A stretch of 64,000 nucleotides of DNA from Mortierella sp. BCC40632 (GCA_011634665.1 WAEK01000006.1:639001-703000), one strand, 5' to 3'; positions 11,440-22,404 are shown, counted from the first letter of the stretch. A program made the numbers and translations. The notes: a model not told the origin generated them from the letters alone.

Positions 11440-12115
11440 TTCCTCTTCCTCTTCCTCTTCCTCTACCATCTCCTGTTGATCTTGTTGCTTCTTGGTCGTT
11501 GCCGAGATAGGGCTCGGTCGACATGGAATCTATAGCCACATAGTTCAAGTCCAGTTTGACGATCGAGATCTAGTCAATGTTGGCGTCGAGCACAGATGTA
11601 TCTTAGGAAATACCTATGAGCGCTCTCAGTTTCCTCTGGCCCTTGCCTGGGCAAGTGCCATTCACAAGTGTCAATCTCTTACACTCCCTAAAATTTGCAT
11701 TTCTCTCCAAATTTATTCTGCCCTGGATTGCTCTATATTGTCATGAGTCTACTCCTACACCACTACGACATCAAGGTTACAGGATACACCTTTTACAACC
11801 TTTGAGAAATCCTTGCCCTTTGCCGGGTTGGACCCAGAAGTAGGAGAGCACTTGGACAAGAAGTCAGGGGAGCAGTGGAGAAAGACAGAAGCTCGCCTGT
11901 TCCCAAACAACAGGAGAACTGTAGTTCCTTTGCAAAATTTCCAAAACGATCAAGATGGCCCTTGGTGTGAGTTTTGTATCCCACTTTACGACGACAAAGG
12001 ATTCCTTGCAGACCACGACCACGAGAGTCTACCGATTGGAGAACTACACGAGGCAATAAGGTACGATTCAGACTCGAACTCAGACTCGGACTTGGATGAC
12101 CAAGATTTCGATTGA
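11440..12115 (+). pseudogene. Pif1/Helitron-type helicase, C-terminal relic
   Basis: The frame at 11492-11746 contains RSQFPLALAWASAIHKCQS followed by LTLPKICISL. This is the typical late Pif1-family helicase motif (QFPL.LA(W/Y)A.TIHK.QG.TL) with TIHKSQG changed to AIHKCQS. A frame change and stops follow. The frame at 11813-12115 then gives a charged, acidic C-terminus (HLDKKSGEQWRKTEARLF, ending SDSNSDSDLDDQDFD), as seen at the ends of transposon-borne Pif1 proteins. Walker A and B motifs are not visible upstream. The remnant probably derives from a Helitron or a domesticated Pif1-like gene; no Helitron terminus was found. Confidence 0.6.
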
Positions 12116-12830
12116 AGGCAAATAATCTTCTTGCTAGACTTGCTAGTACAGATAAAATGAGAAAAGAAGTAAAGTTGCTAGCTCATTCATTCCAATCAAC
12201 GCAAACTGTTTAAAAAGCATTGGAGTGAGAATGGAGGCAGAAAAGAGACGAGAGGGCCCAACCTAATCTTCATCACCATTTGTGGCAAGATATAGGACCC
12301 AATTTTTACTAACACCAGCAAAGCCACGAGTGGTTGTTGGTCCTTATATAATCTGGGGAGATAAAATAATAAAAACCACATCTCTTTCTCCTAAAAGTAA
12401 GAAGCGGAGGAAATGTGGTCATATAGGGTCTCTATCGGAAAATGAAAATCTAGCCATACACACGCAGCAACCGTTTCTCTCTGGGCCCCATCGAACCTCT
12501 GATATATTGGGATGAGTTGACTGCAAGAAGTGTATTTCAAGCCAAGCAGTATGATAGCAGGTGGTTGCTTTATACCAGAAACGCATAAGGATAGCGAAAT
12601 CACCAGCAAATGTAGACAATCAAATAGAGTGCCCGTACTCCTTTGTCATTAGGTTCATCTTCACCTATTCTTTATTGCAATTTGAACTTGCTGAAGGTTT
12701 AGTTGACCCGTAGTATCTTTTCCTTGTTGACAATGCTTATGGTATACGCTACAATGACGTCGGACAGGATGTCATAAGTAGGTAGGTCAAAGATACTCGT
12801 ATCTGCTAAACCGCAACATGATACTTTGGC
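12116..12830. other. Intergenic, no gene supported
   Basis: Short frames on both strands without motifs. The right part is the 3' flank of the small Cys-rich gene. Confidence 0.4.
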
Positions 12831-13070
12831 TTAGAGCGTGCAAGAGCCAGCACACTTCCAGTTAGGGTTGCATTCAGAATCCTGTGAGCATCGGACGTAT
12901 TGGAAATCTTGGGAATATCCCTTGGTGGTGTAGCACCATGGGTTGCCTGGGAATCCATTCTCGCAATGGGACCAGCAGTAGTTCTTGTGGCAGCCCCAGC
13001 CAGCTTGACTGACACCCATGCAGGCGGCGAGGACAACGGTAACAGCGGCGATCGAGGTAAAAGTCTTCAT
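12831..13070 (-). CDS. Small secreted cysteine-rich protein, 79 aa
   Basis: A 79-residue protein: signal peptide (MKTFTSIAAVTVVLAACMGV, cleavage likely after SQA) and a ~56-residue mature domain with eight cysteines. It includes the aromatic motifs GWGCHKNYCWSHC and NPWCYTTKG and ends WKCAGSCTL. Eight Cys suggest four disulfides and a compact, stable fold. The CH.NYCW..C...WCYTTKG pattern resembles disulfide-rich peptides known from animals and fungi, but I cannot name a family. Likely secreted as an effector, antimicrobial or surface-active peptide (inference). A 102-nt intron lies in the 5' leader, 27 nt before the ATG. Confidence 0.85.
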   Translation of the reverse strand: MKTFTSIAAVTVVLAACMGVSQAGWGCHKNYCWSHCENGFPGNPWCYTTKGYSQDFQYVRCSQDSECNPNWKCAGSCTL

Positions 13071-13275
13071 GGTGAGATTGAGAGATACGGTCCGAATCTA
13101 CAAAAATTTCAGAAAAGAAAAAAATAAGAAATAGTAAAGGTTTTAGTGAACCAGTCCTTGTTGCAATGGTTTGTGGCAAATGGAGAAAAGTGTGCATACC
13201 AGGTCGTTGGGATAGGAGATGTAGGAGTGAAGGATGATAACTTGATTTGCTTTCAGGATAGGCCGCGTATTTATA
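13071..13275 (-). promoter_or_regulatory. Leader intron (13098-13199) and TATA box (13268-13275)
   Basis: TATAAATA at 13268-13275 (minus). The leader exon ends ACCTG at 13200, then GTATGC..TTTTTGTAG forms a 102-nt intron. 27 nt of leader follow it before the ATG at 13070. No upstream ATG lies in the leader exon. Confidence 0.6.
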
Positions 13276-14152
13276 TTCGTCTGGATCACCACCTTTTTAC
13301 ATTCGACAAGTAGGTGGAGCTAGGTAAACCAGCTTACCAAAGCTACCATAGTATAAGGAGTTATTTCAATCAATTGGAGCATACCACCGACTCACGAGGG
13401 GTGGATGCAACATTGCCTTTGTTTCTAGCACACAAACGCCTCCTCCGTTCTTTCATTAAAGTCAGCCGACTTCTCATCTTATCAATTGCATTTCCAAAAA
13501 GCAGCCGATATTCTCCCAAACATCCATGATCCCAAAGTTGATGTGGCTGTCCCTCTTCTTGTGCTCAGATCATAGATGCGATTGGTCAATGCTTAATATT
13601 GGAGAAAGGAACGAGTGCAGAAACGGCTATACAGCGCTCATCAAGCTCGTCTTCCTCTAGTGTTTATGCAAGTCGCATAAACTACATGTGTAGGCTGTGT
13701 GATGTACGCCGTGATGTACATTTTTACCTTCCAGGAATGGGTGTCCCACCTCTATAGAAAGTAAAGGAGAATGCGGAAGAGGAGGGAGGGAGGGAAGGAG
13801 CCAAAAAAAAAATGACATCCAAAAACGGCAAAGCTAGAAAAGATCAAGATGCTGATCTGCAAGGTAGGGCTAGTAGTAGCACAACGGATTCTATGGCATT
13901 TCTGCAAGTCGGGGCTAATAACACAAATTCCAAATTTAGAGCCAGTGTGCCTGGAATTTCAGGGAGAACTACTCCAGCTTTCCGTTATACTACAGATTCG
14001 TTGGAATATGTTATCTAGTCCTCCTTCCCCCTTGAATCCTCAAGTCGCTTGAACACCACAACAACATCTAGCCGTTCGATACCCAGTATATATATTTACA
14101 ACACATGTGCTAAGGTAAGAGGGAGTCAGGCTCAGATACCCAGCCTGTCGCT
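13276..14152. other. Intergenic, no gene supported
   Basis: A few short frames (13314-13529, 13812-14018) without motifs or promoter signals. Confidence 0.4.
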
Positions 14153-14288
14153 TTTTGAACACAGACCGCCGACTTGCCCCCTGGGCCAACGTATTCCCTT
14201 ATTCGGTAGTTTTCCTAGCCCATCTTGAGAACTACCGAATAAGGGAATACGTTGGCCCAGGGGGCAAGTCGGCGGTCTGTGTTCAAAA
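14153..14288. repeat. 59-bp perfect inverted repeat with 18-nt spacer
   Basis: Left arm 14153-14211 is the exact reverse complement of right arm 14230-14288. The spacer (14212-14229) is TTCCTAGCCCATCTTGAG. Imperfect matching continues outward through a shared ACCCAGCC block, giving arms of roughly 80 bp. The arms contain no open frame of note. Such a palindrome would fold into a long hairpin in RNA or ssDNA. Confidence 0.95.
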
Positions 14289-16480
14289 TACGATGGGCTG
14301 GGTCTCCAAACTTAGGAAGGAGTCTTTTTGAGAGCAGGTGGGAAAGATAAGCCACAAAGGCTAGAAAGAGAGTATACGGCACCGGAGAAGTGGGAAAGAT
14401 CATAGGGGCGTGCGATAACAAGAGTACATGGCAAAAAAAAAAAAAAAAAAAAAAAAGTAGATGCGTTCCGAGAGCACAAACATCAACAGAGAGGTATGCG
14501 AGCGTGATTTGGTGTGAGTGTAATACGGAGGGAAAAGTATGCAACACTTTGAGCCGACTATGAATGATAGGAGTCCTCCTCGCCAGAAAGGCCCTTTCGG
14601 CCAGAATTCTTAAGTTTACCACATTCAATTGAGGGCTAACTTTCTGTCAAATGCAGACTTGAGATCAATAAGCGCACGAAGTTTTGGTTCACAGAAGAAA
14701 ACCGGTTGACTTGTACTACTCCAGTCTCCTAGGCTCATAACATTTGATAGACTGACATGATTATCTGGCAACAAGGACGTCTTCTAAACTTTCTAATTAT
14801 CCAGCACGAACATAAATCCCTCCCCCCCCCCCGAGGGGTGTTCACGAACTGAAATTTTCTTTGGTGTTGTGATGTGTTCGCCCCATTCAACGACATTGGG
14901 ACTTTGGGAGGAATTGCATTCAGCCAATAAGAGTTAAGCTCCGCTTGAGAGTTCGCGGACTTTACATGAGTTTGTGCAAAGAAACAGTCCCAAGGCCATT
15001 TTCCAATGCCTTTGAATGGGTATCTGGACTGACCCAAACCCTCGGGATCTCGAGGCAAGGCGTTCTACACCCCTTGTGCAATTGAGATCTCATCTCCTAC
15101 GAGGACAATTGTGAACTTTATTACAGTGAGAGTGAGGGAGCGAAGGTGAAGGCGGGATACATATGCTCTCAGATCCCCTCCAAGAGATCACTTTACTGTA
15201 ATAATGTGGTAGACCGGATCGGGGATGTTGAGTTTCTACTCTTAAAGACTTTGGAGTGGATCGAGGGTTGGGATAGATTCCATTTTGGACCTTTTCAACA
15301 AGGATGATATCCACCGAGACTGTGTGTACATGTACAGTGCTTTGCACGTAACAGACTGGTTGTCACCCGAAGGAATCGATGTGTCTGATTGACCATACAA
15401 CACTGTGTCGTGGTAAAACTTTCATGAGTGACCCCCCTCAAAAAAATTCAGAAAGGATCAACGAGCCTTTCCGTCATCTCAGTTCAAACCCACTTCTGAA
15501 CAAACTCCTCCTGTGGATCCGTGATAGGAAGCTGGCATTTTGTTGTGTCCTAAGGTAGCTCATCCTCGATATGGACGGTGAGAGCAGTCGCACTGGCCCT
15601 CCGTGAAAGAGGGGTTCCCATCCAATGCATTGATGTTAGGCTAGGGCATGTAAGATCTGTCATCACTGGGCTCTTTTGGGAGATTGCTCACTATTTTGCG
15701 TTGAAATTCTTGATATCTATTGGCCAGTCGTTAGAACGGTGGCAAGAATGGAAAGGAAGGATATGGTTAGGCGAAGCTCCTTCTCTCACTGTGTCGAGCG
15801 CCCCTCTCCCTTTCCCACTCCCACCACACCTGGGAAGGTGATTCGGGTTTGTTCTCACCACAGTCATCATCTTTTCCTTTCCCCTCTACTTTTTCTCATA
15901 CTCCACCCACTCTTCCTTGAATAGCTCCTCTCCATGCAACTCCAAATGACCCTTTCCTGTTCCTGATATACCTCTGTGCAAACTGCTGATTCCCTATCCA
16001 CTGGTCACTGTTTTCCTTCAATCCCTCTCTCGCGCATGCTCCTCATTCCCTCATTCCCTCATTCCCTCTCTCCCCCTCTCTCTTTCCAATCACTCTATAA
16101 TCCACTTGCATTAAAAAAAATGCTACACAGAAATCTCTTAGACAAGTTTTCAGCACCCCATTTTCATAGCACCGAAGATTTTCTTGACAGTCCCCTTTTT
16201 TCTTTGCACTAAAAACCATGACACCAATAAACATTGCGCCGACAATCATGGCACCCAAAAGTGTACAAACTACACAGCGACAAAATGCGACCCACTACCC
16301 ATGGAGTCCTGACTCTTTTCCTTTACACACACAAATACACATTCATCCATCTATCCCTGTACGTTTTCTCCTCACAATGAACTTCTACATTCCCTTCGAC
16401 AATACCGCCTTGTTTGAAGAGCGTAAGCACCATTTTTCACACTCTAAATCAAGACTCTTCTCGACAACAGACCGTCGCCT
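14289..16480. other. Mostly gene-free; one RT-motif-like trace
   Basis: On the minus strand around 14640-14690 a frame reads LRALIDLKSAFDRK, which resembles LINE reverse-transcriptase motif A (DLK.AFD), followed by possible remnant sequence. There is a poly-A tract at 14433-14456. CT-rich DNA at 15.8-16.1 kb resembles a promoter, but no downstream gene could be supported. Confidence 0.3.
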
Positions 16481-16864
16481 TCACTCTTCCTTTTGTTCGT
16501 TCGTTCGGTCTTCAGATCAACAAGGACATCATACTAGCTCTTAAACGGCTCCGAGACCGAGGGTTGGTCGTGGACACCGCAGATACAGGTGCCTCCTCCT
16601 GCCCTCTCGCTACATTCCGCACTCGCTCTTAGTGGTTGATCAAGTCCATCATTTTCAATCGGTATCTACGACGGCCAGAGTCAAACTCGGACAACACTGC
16701 TAATCCCCTCAAGGAGCCCCTTTGGTCCTACAATTCCTTGCACAGGAATTTGAATATCAGTATTTATTTATTTTCATCAAGAAAAGGTAGTCGTTTTTAA
16801 TGCTAGACAGTCGCCACTATCCATAGGACCTTTTGCGCCATATTGATTCCATTCTTGGGGTCAG

Positions 16865-16929
<65 letters not shown>

Positions 16930-17031
16930 CTCTAGACGTGCTAACAGGCAACACACGGTCGTATCGCCTTCACTCCTATTCTCATGTAAATCTCGGATTT
17001 GATTTAGCCTACTTATGCAGGCCCATCCAAT
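16480..17031 (+). mobile_element. Relic 3' end of a DIRS-type element
   Basis: A plus-strand frame around 16520-16632 reads VVDTADTGASSCPLATFR, and 16635-16710 reads IFNRYLRRPES. These match the C-terminal HTTR..GPSTALMR and F..FYRRY parts of the recombinase at 21251-22222, with about 10 residues deleted and a stop between. Downstream, poly-T then poly-A (16868-16926) leads into GACTCTAGACGTGCTAACAG and continues colinearly, with substitutions, along the right terminal repeat of the complete DIRS at 22519-22633 (down to GCCCATCCAAT versus CTCGTCCAAT). It is therefore an older, separate copy of which only the end survives, 1.3 kb from the younger element. Confidence 0.65.
16868..16926. repeat. 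Poly-T/poly-A foldback
   Basis: A run of about 33 T directly followed by about 26 A, a potential hairpin. In the complete DIRS copy the same position holds two A-tracts separated by a spacer, so this looks like a collapsed version. Confidence 0.8.
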
Positions 17032-17150
17032 AAAGCAGAATTCAAAGCGAATAATCAAGTTTTGATGCGTGCTTTAATAGAAAGAGAGTATGGGTCATGC
17101 GCACCATGTAGGGCTGTGTGACGAGACCACGTTGATGGAACTTTAATCAT

Positions 17151-17825
17151 CTACCGACGGAAACCGTACTTTTTAAATGCGGGCCGGCAGTGGTTTGGAT
17201 CCGTTACTGGAAGTTTTTCGCAAGGCGGCTGTAAATGTTCAACGACCGCACTATTACTACCAAACTGCTTATAAAGCTCATAATAAACCAATGCCTGGGT
17301 AGGTCCAGGAGCTGAATCGTTGGGAACGAAAGGATCACAAAAATTTTTCGCCTCAGGATTCTCTGGACATTCGAGGAAGCACCTTCTTTTCTTGTAATCA
17401 AATTCTTGCATGCCCTCCGTGGTTGCGGTGCTTGGTTTGAGAGGCCCCTTCATATCCAGCACCAAGTTCTTTAACGCCATTGCAAACTCTTTTGGGTCGG
17501 TACAAATCACTTGTCGGGCTCTTTCATTGAAAGCCACACCTAATCCGTTGTCTGTTTTTGCGGCCTCTGGTTCAGTGCCTTCTGCTTCGCCAGTATGCAA
17601 CAATGCTCTGGCTAAAGCATTTGGTTCATATCTTGAATAGTATTCGTGCATTCCTTGACAACACCCGATACAACTGTACCAGGCTGGAGGTCGCTCCACA
17701 TCTTCTTTGCAAATCACATCGAAAATTGCTGCTACTTTTTTCGCCTGTTCAGCAGCAACATCATCTGCCTTGACTGCGATCATCAGAGTCGCAAGCAGAA
17801 GGGACTGTGCATAAATGAACTTCAT
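17151..17825 (-). CDS. Secreted protein of unknown function, 224 aa
   Basis: 224 residues with an N-terminal signal peptide (MKFIYAQSLLLATLMIAVKA, then DD). The mature part has about ten cysteines, including SCIGCCQGMHEYY, RRCFLECPENPEAKNFC, PPCEKL and HCRPAFKK. It is mixed helical and charged, with no transmembrane segment. I do not recognise a family. The sequence directly before the ATG ends CTTTTAG and is the acceptor of a 100-nt leader intron (17826-17925) with a perfect TACTAAT branch site, so translation begins exactly at the exon start. Likely an extracellular effector or surface protein (inference). Confidence 0.8.
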   Translation of the reverse strand: MKFIYAQSLLLATLMIAVKADDVAAEQAKKVAAIFDVICKEDVERPPAWYSCIGCCQGMHEYYSRYEPNALARALLHTGEAEGTEPEAAKTDNGLGVAFNERARQVICTDPKEFAMALKNLVLDMKGPLKPSTATTEGMQEFDYKKRRCFLECPENPEAKNFCDPFVPNDSAPGPTQALVYYELYKQFGSNSAVVEHLQPPCEKLPVTDPNHCRPAFKKYGFRR

Positions 17826-17997
17826 CTAAAAGTAAGCGGGGGTAGCAGAGTGTCATTAGTATGCATTAAAAAAATTGCTGGGTCTCTTTGTATTGACAGA
17901 CAGCGATGTAAAATAGACACCTTACCCTGTTTTTTGATACTTCAATAGGCGAAGGTCTCCTGATAGATGTTCTTGACTGGGTTTTCCGGAGCTCTTC

Positions 17998-18038
<41 letters not shown>

Positions 18039-18166
18039 ACCAAAAGCAGGAATTCCTGTGCGGTGGTGGAGACTTGTGATTGTGGAGAGATCTTGAGAGT
18101 CCACAGGGATGGTGTAGTGTTAGGTTTGAGGAATGGAATGTTGAGTGAGGACGACCTCTTTATATA
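17826..18166 (-). promoter_or_regulatory. Leader intron abutting the ATG (17826-17925) and TATA box (18158-18166)
   Basis: TATATAAAG at 18158-18166 (minus). The leader runs through a ~38-nt T-tract (A-tract on the plus strand at 17999-18036). The intron GTAAGG..TACTAATGAC..TTTTAG ends one base before the start codon. Confidence 0.6.
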
Positions 18167-18324
18167 CGTGAGAAGAGTGATGTATGAAGGAAAAGATGCT
18201 GCACAGAATAAAATAGAACCGTTTCAGCGCATCAGTTCCAAGGGTATTGATGAGGGATAACAGCAGAGGAGGTGTTGCCCTGGGGTGCAGAGGGATGACA
18301 GCAAGGGAAAGGCATTACCAAGGG

Positions 18325-18503
18325 GTATACAACGTATACTCGAGATGTTCCTAAAGGTGATACGGCCGTTGTTTATTGCCTACTGTAGCATGTTTAGAGT
18401 TTTTTTTTTTTTTTTTTTTTTGCTAGACTATAAGTATATTTTTTTTTTTTTTTTTTATAAAGGTGTATCCAGTGTATTCTTGTCCTTTGGCCGTTTTTCT
18501 TGC
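18325..18503 (+). repeat. DIRS left inverted terminal repeat
   Basis: Begins GTATACAACGTATACTCGAG. The inner part (CTAAACTC-complement, T-tract, GCTAGACTATAAGTATAT, T-tract, ATAAAGGTGTATCCAGTG) is the reverse complement of the right repeat. The outer ~37 nt are unique to this end and recur, inverted, in the ICR. Confidence 0.9.
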
Positions 18504-18536
18504 TTGCTGGTGAATACCGCTTCTTACGTTCCCACT

Positions 18537-19317
18537 ATGGACTCTAGTTCCCCCGCACCCCTCGACAATGACCTCCTCAGGCAAATCCTTCAACAACTAC
18601 AACGTTCAAACCCTCCCCCCCAACAAGACGACGCGATGAGCATCGACAAAGACGATACCGACACTTTCGCTCGTGACCGTCGCGAATGGGTCCCCTCCGA
18701 CGCATTCTTGGACGACTATTCTCCCCCACCCCTTCACGACGTTGAATGGATCCTCCCCCGCGAGGATAAGACCGCTATATGGGATGCTGCTCCCAAGAGA
18801 CGTGGAACCACTTTTGATGCCCCTGACATACCTCCCGTCCTATACCAAAAGCTCTCGAAGAAGAGTAAGCTTGCCGATAAAAAGATCTGGCAAAGATCGG
18901 CACTCGAGTATCTATGATCTCTCGCCCCTGGACTACCTAGCTTCTAGAATATGGAAACTCCAAGACAAACTCGATGATGACTCGTACCAAGAGTTGCTTC
19001 TGCTGGCAACCATGACTAGAACCCTGATCAGTGACGCCACATCGCACATTATGCAGACCCGCCTGGAGGAAGCCTACAGGACCTACTCTCCATCAGCCAC
19101 AGTCCTTCTCAATCGCGACGACAAGCAGTCTGCTTTTGAGCGACGAAAAGCTCAAGGAAGATATGAAAGCCCTGAAGAAGTTCAAGGAGTTCTCATCTGA
19201 CCGACGACGACATGATAATAATAAGCAACATGGTCCCAAGCAGTTCAACCAACAATCCAATTTCAAGAGAGGATTCAATAACTTCAACAACCAACAACAA
19301 CAACAACAACAATAACC
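18537..19317 (+). pseudogene. DIRS gag-like ORF (frameshifted)
   Basis: Starts at ATG 18537 with MDSSSPAPLDNDLLRQILQQ. The frame runs to a stop at 18917, but the coding character continues in another frame from about 18910 (YDLSPLDYLASRIWKLQDKL) and switches again near 19135 (LKEDMKALKKFKEFSSD). It ends in an Asn/Gln-rich, basic tail at 19315. Helical, charged and zinc-finger-free, it is like the ORF1/gag-like proteins of DIRS elements. Two single-base-type frame changes make it nonfunctional as it stands. Confidence 0.7.
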
Positions 19318-19401
19318 GACCAAAAACTCGAATGGCTCCGGCGGCCAGGAACGCCGGACAGATGCGTAAAGGTATCGCCTCTCCAGCCCGAAAAATCCGC
19401 C

Positions 19402-21326
19402 TTGGCGGGCCTGGGGAGGATCGCACGACAATTCCAAGCGTGGCAGGGACTGACGGACAGTTCCTGGGTCCTCGACATAGTTCGGGAGGGCTACAAACTA
19501 ACCTTTTCCGACCCACCTCCGACAACAACAACCTTCCGACGATCCCGAACCTTCACCTCCTCCGAATCAGCTCTCATAGAATCGGAACTAACAAACCTTT
19601 TACTCACGGACGCGATAGAGGAAGTAGACCCCCTCCAAGAGGGTTTTACCTCCGACATTTTTCTGGTCCCAAAGAAAAACGGGAAACTACGCCCCGTCAT
19701 CGACTTACGGAAACTCAACCTACACATTCCCCACCGGACTTTCAAGATGGAATCGCTGAACATCGTAGTGGCAGGAGTTCAACAAAACGACTTCATGACC
19801 AGCATCGACCTGAGCGACGCTTTCTTTCATATCAACATCCACCAAGAGAGTCGAAGATATCTCCAGTTTACTTGGAAAAGAAAAAGTACCGATTCAAAGT
19901 TCTACCCTTCGGTCTAACCTCTTCGCCGATCGTCTCTTTTCAAAGGTCCTAAGACCTCTTCTAACGTGGGCCAGGAGCCAGGGCATACGGATGTACGGTT
20001 ACTTAGACGATTTCATAATCCTCTCCCGATCACAAGAGGAAGCGACTCGCAACACAACACTGATCCTCAACAAGATGGCACAGCTAGGCCTCAAGGTAAA
20101 CCCGGAGAAGTCCTCGTTAGAACCCTCGCAGACGATGCAGCATCTTGGATATATCATCAACACCCGAACAATGGAGATCCGCCTACCGCGAGACAAGATC
20201 CGGAACGTGATCCGATCTGCACAACGCCTTCTAGACGCGGGCAAAGCGACAACCCGACAACTAGCGTCCCTAATCGGTCTCCCTACACTCCACAACATGC
20301 GCCATATTCCCCGCTCAACTCCGCACGCGTTCCCTACTTTTCACGAAAATACAGAGCTTACGACAATCCAGGAATTGGGACCACCAAACTCTACTCTCGG
20401 AACCTTCTCGGGGGAGGAACTCCGATGGTGGATAGACAACCTACTACGATGGAACGGGCGATCCTTCCTACCCTCGGACCCCTCGGAGACGATAACGACA
20501 GATGCTTCCGACACGGGTTGGGGAGCTCATTACCGGGACCTTCAGTTCGGAGGCCACTGGCGCAACAGCGAAACCAACCTCCATATCAACCACAAGGAGC
20601 TATTGGCAGTACAGTACACCTCACCCTCCAGTCTCTCCCCACTTGAAGGACGTCACCATCAGGATTCGATCGGACAACACCACAGCCATTGCATACATCA
20701 ACCATATGGGGGGGACACGCTCTCAGACTCTCTCCAACATGGCTACGGAACTTTGGGACTGGGCTCTCACGAGACGAATAAAAATCGTAGCGGAACACAT
20801 CCCCGGACAAGACAACCAGATCGCAGACCGACAGTCTCGGATGTCTCCGGAGAAGCACCAGTGGAAATTACACAGGAGATAGTTCAACACCCTCGAGAAC
20901 CGATGGGGACCCCACGACATCGACCTCTTTGCGGACCGAGTCAACCATCAGCTCCCCCTTTACTACTCTTGGCGCCCGGACCCAACAGCAGTCGCAACAA
21001 ACGCTCTTACGCAGAAATGGCGACAATGGAAAAACCCATATGCGAACCCGAACCCACCGTGGGCTCTCATTCCGACCATCCTCCGAAAGCTAAGAAGAGA
21101 GCGTACAACCGTAACACTAATCACACCGGACTGGCCATCTGCTCCATGGTACCCTACGATACTCAAAATGAGCTGCGACCATCCACTCAGCATTCCCCGA
21201 TACGCGGCGATCCCCAGGTCATTGCAATCTCACCCACTCCGGAACCACAAATGGAATTTGACCGCGTGGCGCATCTCAGGTATCAGTTCCAAGAGTTGGG
21301 CATGGCATCAACGACTCAAGATTTAA
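19402..21326 (+). pseudogene. DIRS reverse transcriptase-RNase H (frameshifted, one stop)
   Basis: RT motifs in order: LRPVIDLRKLN, SIDLSDAFFHINIH (motif A), FKVLPFGLTSSP, MYGYLDDFIILS (YLDD catalytic site) and LGYIINTRTMEIRLP. Frames change near 19880 and again near 19928. RNase H begins ITTDASDTGWGAHYRD, and its second half continues in another frame from about 20640 (RIRSDNTTAIAYINHMGG). A TAG at 20880-20882 interrupts before the conserved DIRS tail GPHDIDLFADRVNHQLP and YYSWRPDPTAVATNAL. The frame ends at 21326, overlapping the recombinase by 76 nt, the usual DIRS arrangement. Confidence 0.85.
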
Positions 21327-22222
21327 TCATCAACCCGTCACTAAACACGAGTCGGAACAAGAATTACCAGTCAGCTCAGAAAGCTTGGGTCACCTGGGCA
21401 CGTGCCAACAACATCAACCCTTTTGACGCTCCAGAAATCGAAATTGCCAATTACCTCTCCAACCGCTCCATCCAAGGATCCGCAGCAAACTCGATCAAGC
21501 TCTACCTCTCTGCCATCAAGGAGTTGCAACCCAAGGCTAGATCAGCACAGGCCATCCTATCGAAGGTCATAGCTTCCGCTAAGTCTCAAGCCCCTCCAAG
21601 AGATTTAGCCTCCGAACCTCTAGACATATCTCCAGTCCTGAAAACACTATCGGAATGGGGTCCCAACGATACTCTGTCTGATTACAATTTACGGCGCAAA
21701 CTTGTTTGGCTCTTGGCAATCACGACCTTTTCTCGATCCTCTGATCTACACCGAATAGACCCCTCCTCTTTGGTTATCTCCAAGAACACATTATTGGGAA
21801 AGATCAACGCACCTAAGGAACGCCGAGGCGGTAGACCGATCATCAAACCTCTCAATGTTCACGCCCACAATGATCCTTTCCTATGTCCCGTCGCCTGCTT
21901 CATTGAATTCCAGAAGAGGGAGTACGCCAGAGGAGCACCACTCGATAAACGCGACTTCATGTTCACCATCTCGGACCCTCCATACACCAAGGCCTCAGAG
22001 CAAACGATCGCACGATGGATCAAGACCCTGATGACTACTTCTGGCATCAAAGCAACTGCCCACACTACTCGATCTGCCGGTCCGTCCACTGCCCTCATGA
22101 GAGGTGCCTCTCTAGAGGACGTTATTACACGAGGCAACTGGGCCTCCCCAAATACTTTCGACGTGTTTTACAGAAGATACAGGATGTCAGCAACCAACTT
22201 TACAACAATGCTTCTCACATAA
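21251..22222 (+). CDS. DIRS tyrosine recombinase
   Basis: 323 residues from the ATG at 21251 (MEFDRVAHLRYQFQELGMAS). I place the start here because the same open frame upstream is only the out-of-frame shadow of RNase H. A SAM-like N-terminal domain (YQSAQKAWVTWARANNINPF) precedes the catalytic domain. The catalytic residues are visible: Arg in TTFSRSSDLHRID, a candidate Lys in KINAPKERRGG, HTTR in KATAHTTRSAGPST, Trp in TRGNWASPN and the nucleophile Tyr in FDVFYRRYR. The enzyme integrates the circular cDNA without cutting staggered ends. It is the only intact ORF of the element and could in principle still act in trans. Confidence 0.88.
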   Translation: MEFDRVAHLRYQFQELGMASTTQDLIINPSLNTSRNKNYQSAQKAWVTWARANNINPFDAPEIEIANYLSNRSIQGSAANSIKLYLSAIKELQPKARSAQAILSKVIASAKSQAPPRDLASEPLDISPVLKTLSEWGPNDTLSDYNLRRKLVWLLAITTFSRSSDLHRIDPSSLVISKNTLLGKINAPKERRGGRPIIKPLNVHAHNDPFLCPVACFIEFQKREYARGAPLDKRDFMFTISDPPYTKASEQTIARWIKTLMTTSGIKATAHTTRSAGPSTALMRGASLEDVITRGNWASPNTFDVFYRRYRMSATNFTTMLLT

Positions 22223-22245
22223 AGATTAGGGGCCTCTCTAGGATT

Positions 22246-22364
22246 ATCACCTTTAGGGAACATCTCGAGTATACGTTGTATACTCTAGGGATTGGACGAG
22301 CCTGCGATAGCAGGCGAAGTCTAATCACTGGTATATTAGTATACGAGAGATGAGAGTAAAGGTG
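22246..22364. repeat. DIRS internal complementary region (ICR)
   Basis: 22246-22284 is the reverse complement of the outer left end (18325-18363, one extra G). 22284-22364 is the reverse complement of the outer right end (22555-22636). The two parts abut, giving a template of the circle junction. This is the defining replication feature of DIRS elements. Confidence 0.92.
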
Positions 22365-22404
22365 ACCCTCCCACCCGCAAAAAAAAAAAAAAAAAAAAAA
22401 AAAA

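Noticed and set aside
16218..16632. New two-exon gene starting at ATG 16378
   Set aside because: Joining at GTAAGC and TTCAG breaks the frame, and the downstream part matches the DIRS recombinase C-terminus, so it belongs to the DIRS relic.
19991..21250. Single 743-aa RT-recombinase fusion protein
   Set aside because: Between about 20640 and 21250 this frame is not coding; the true RNase H continuation lies in another frame. The open stretch is chance.
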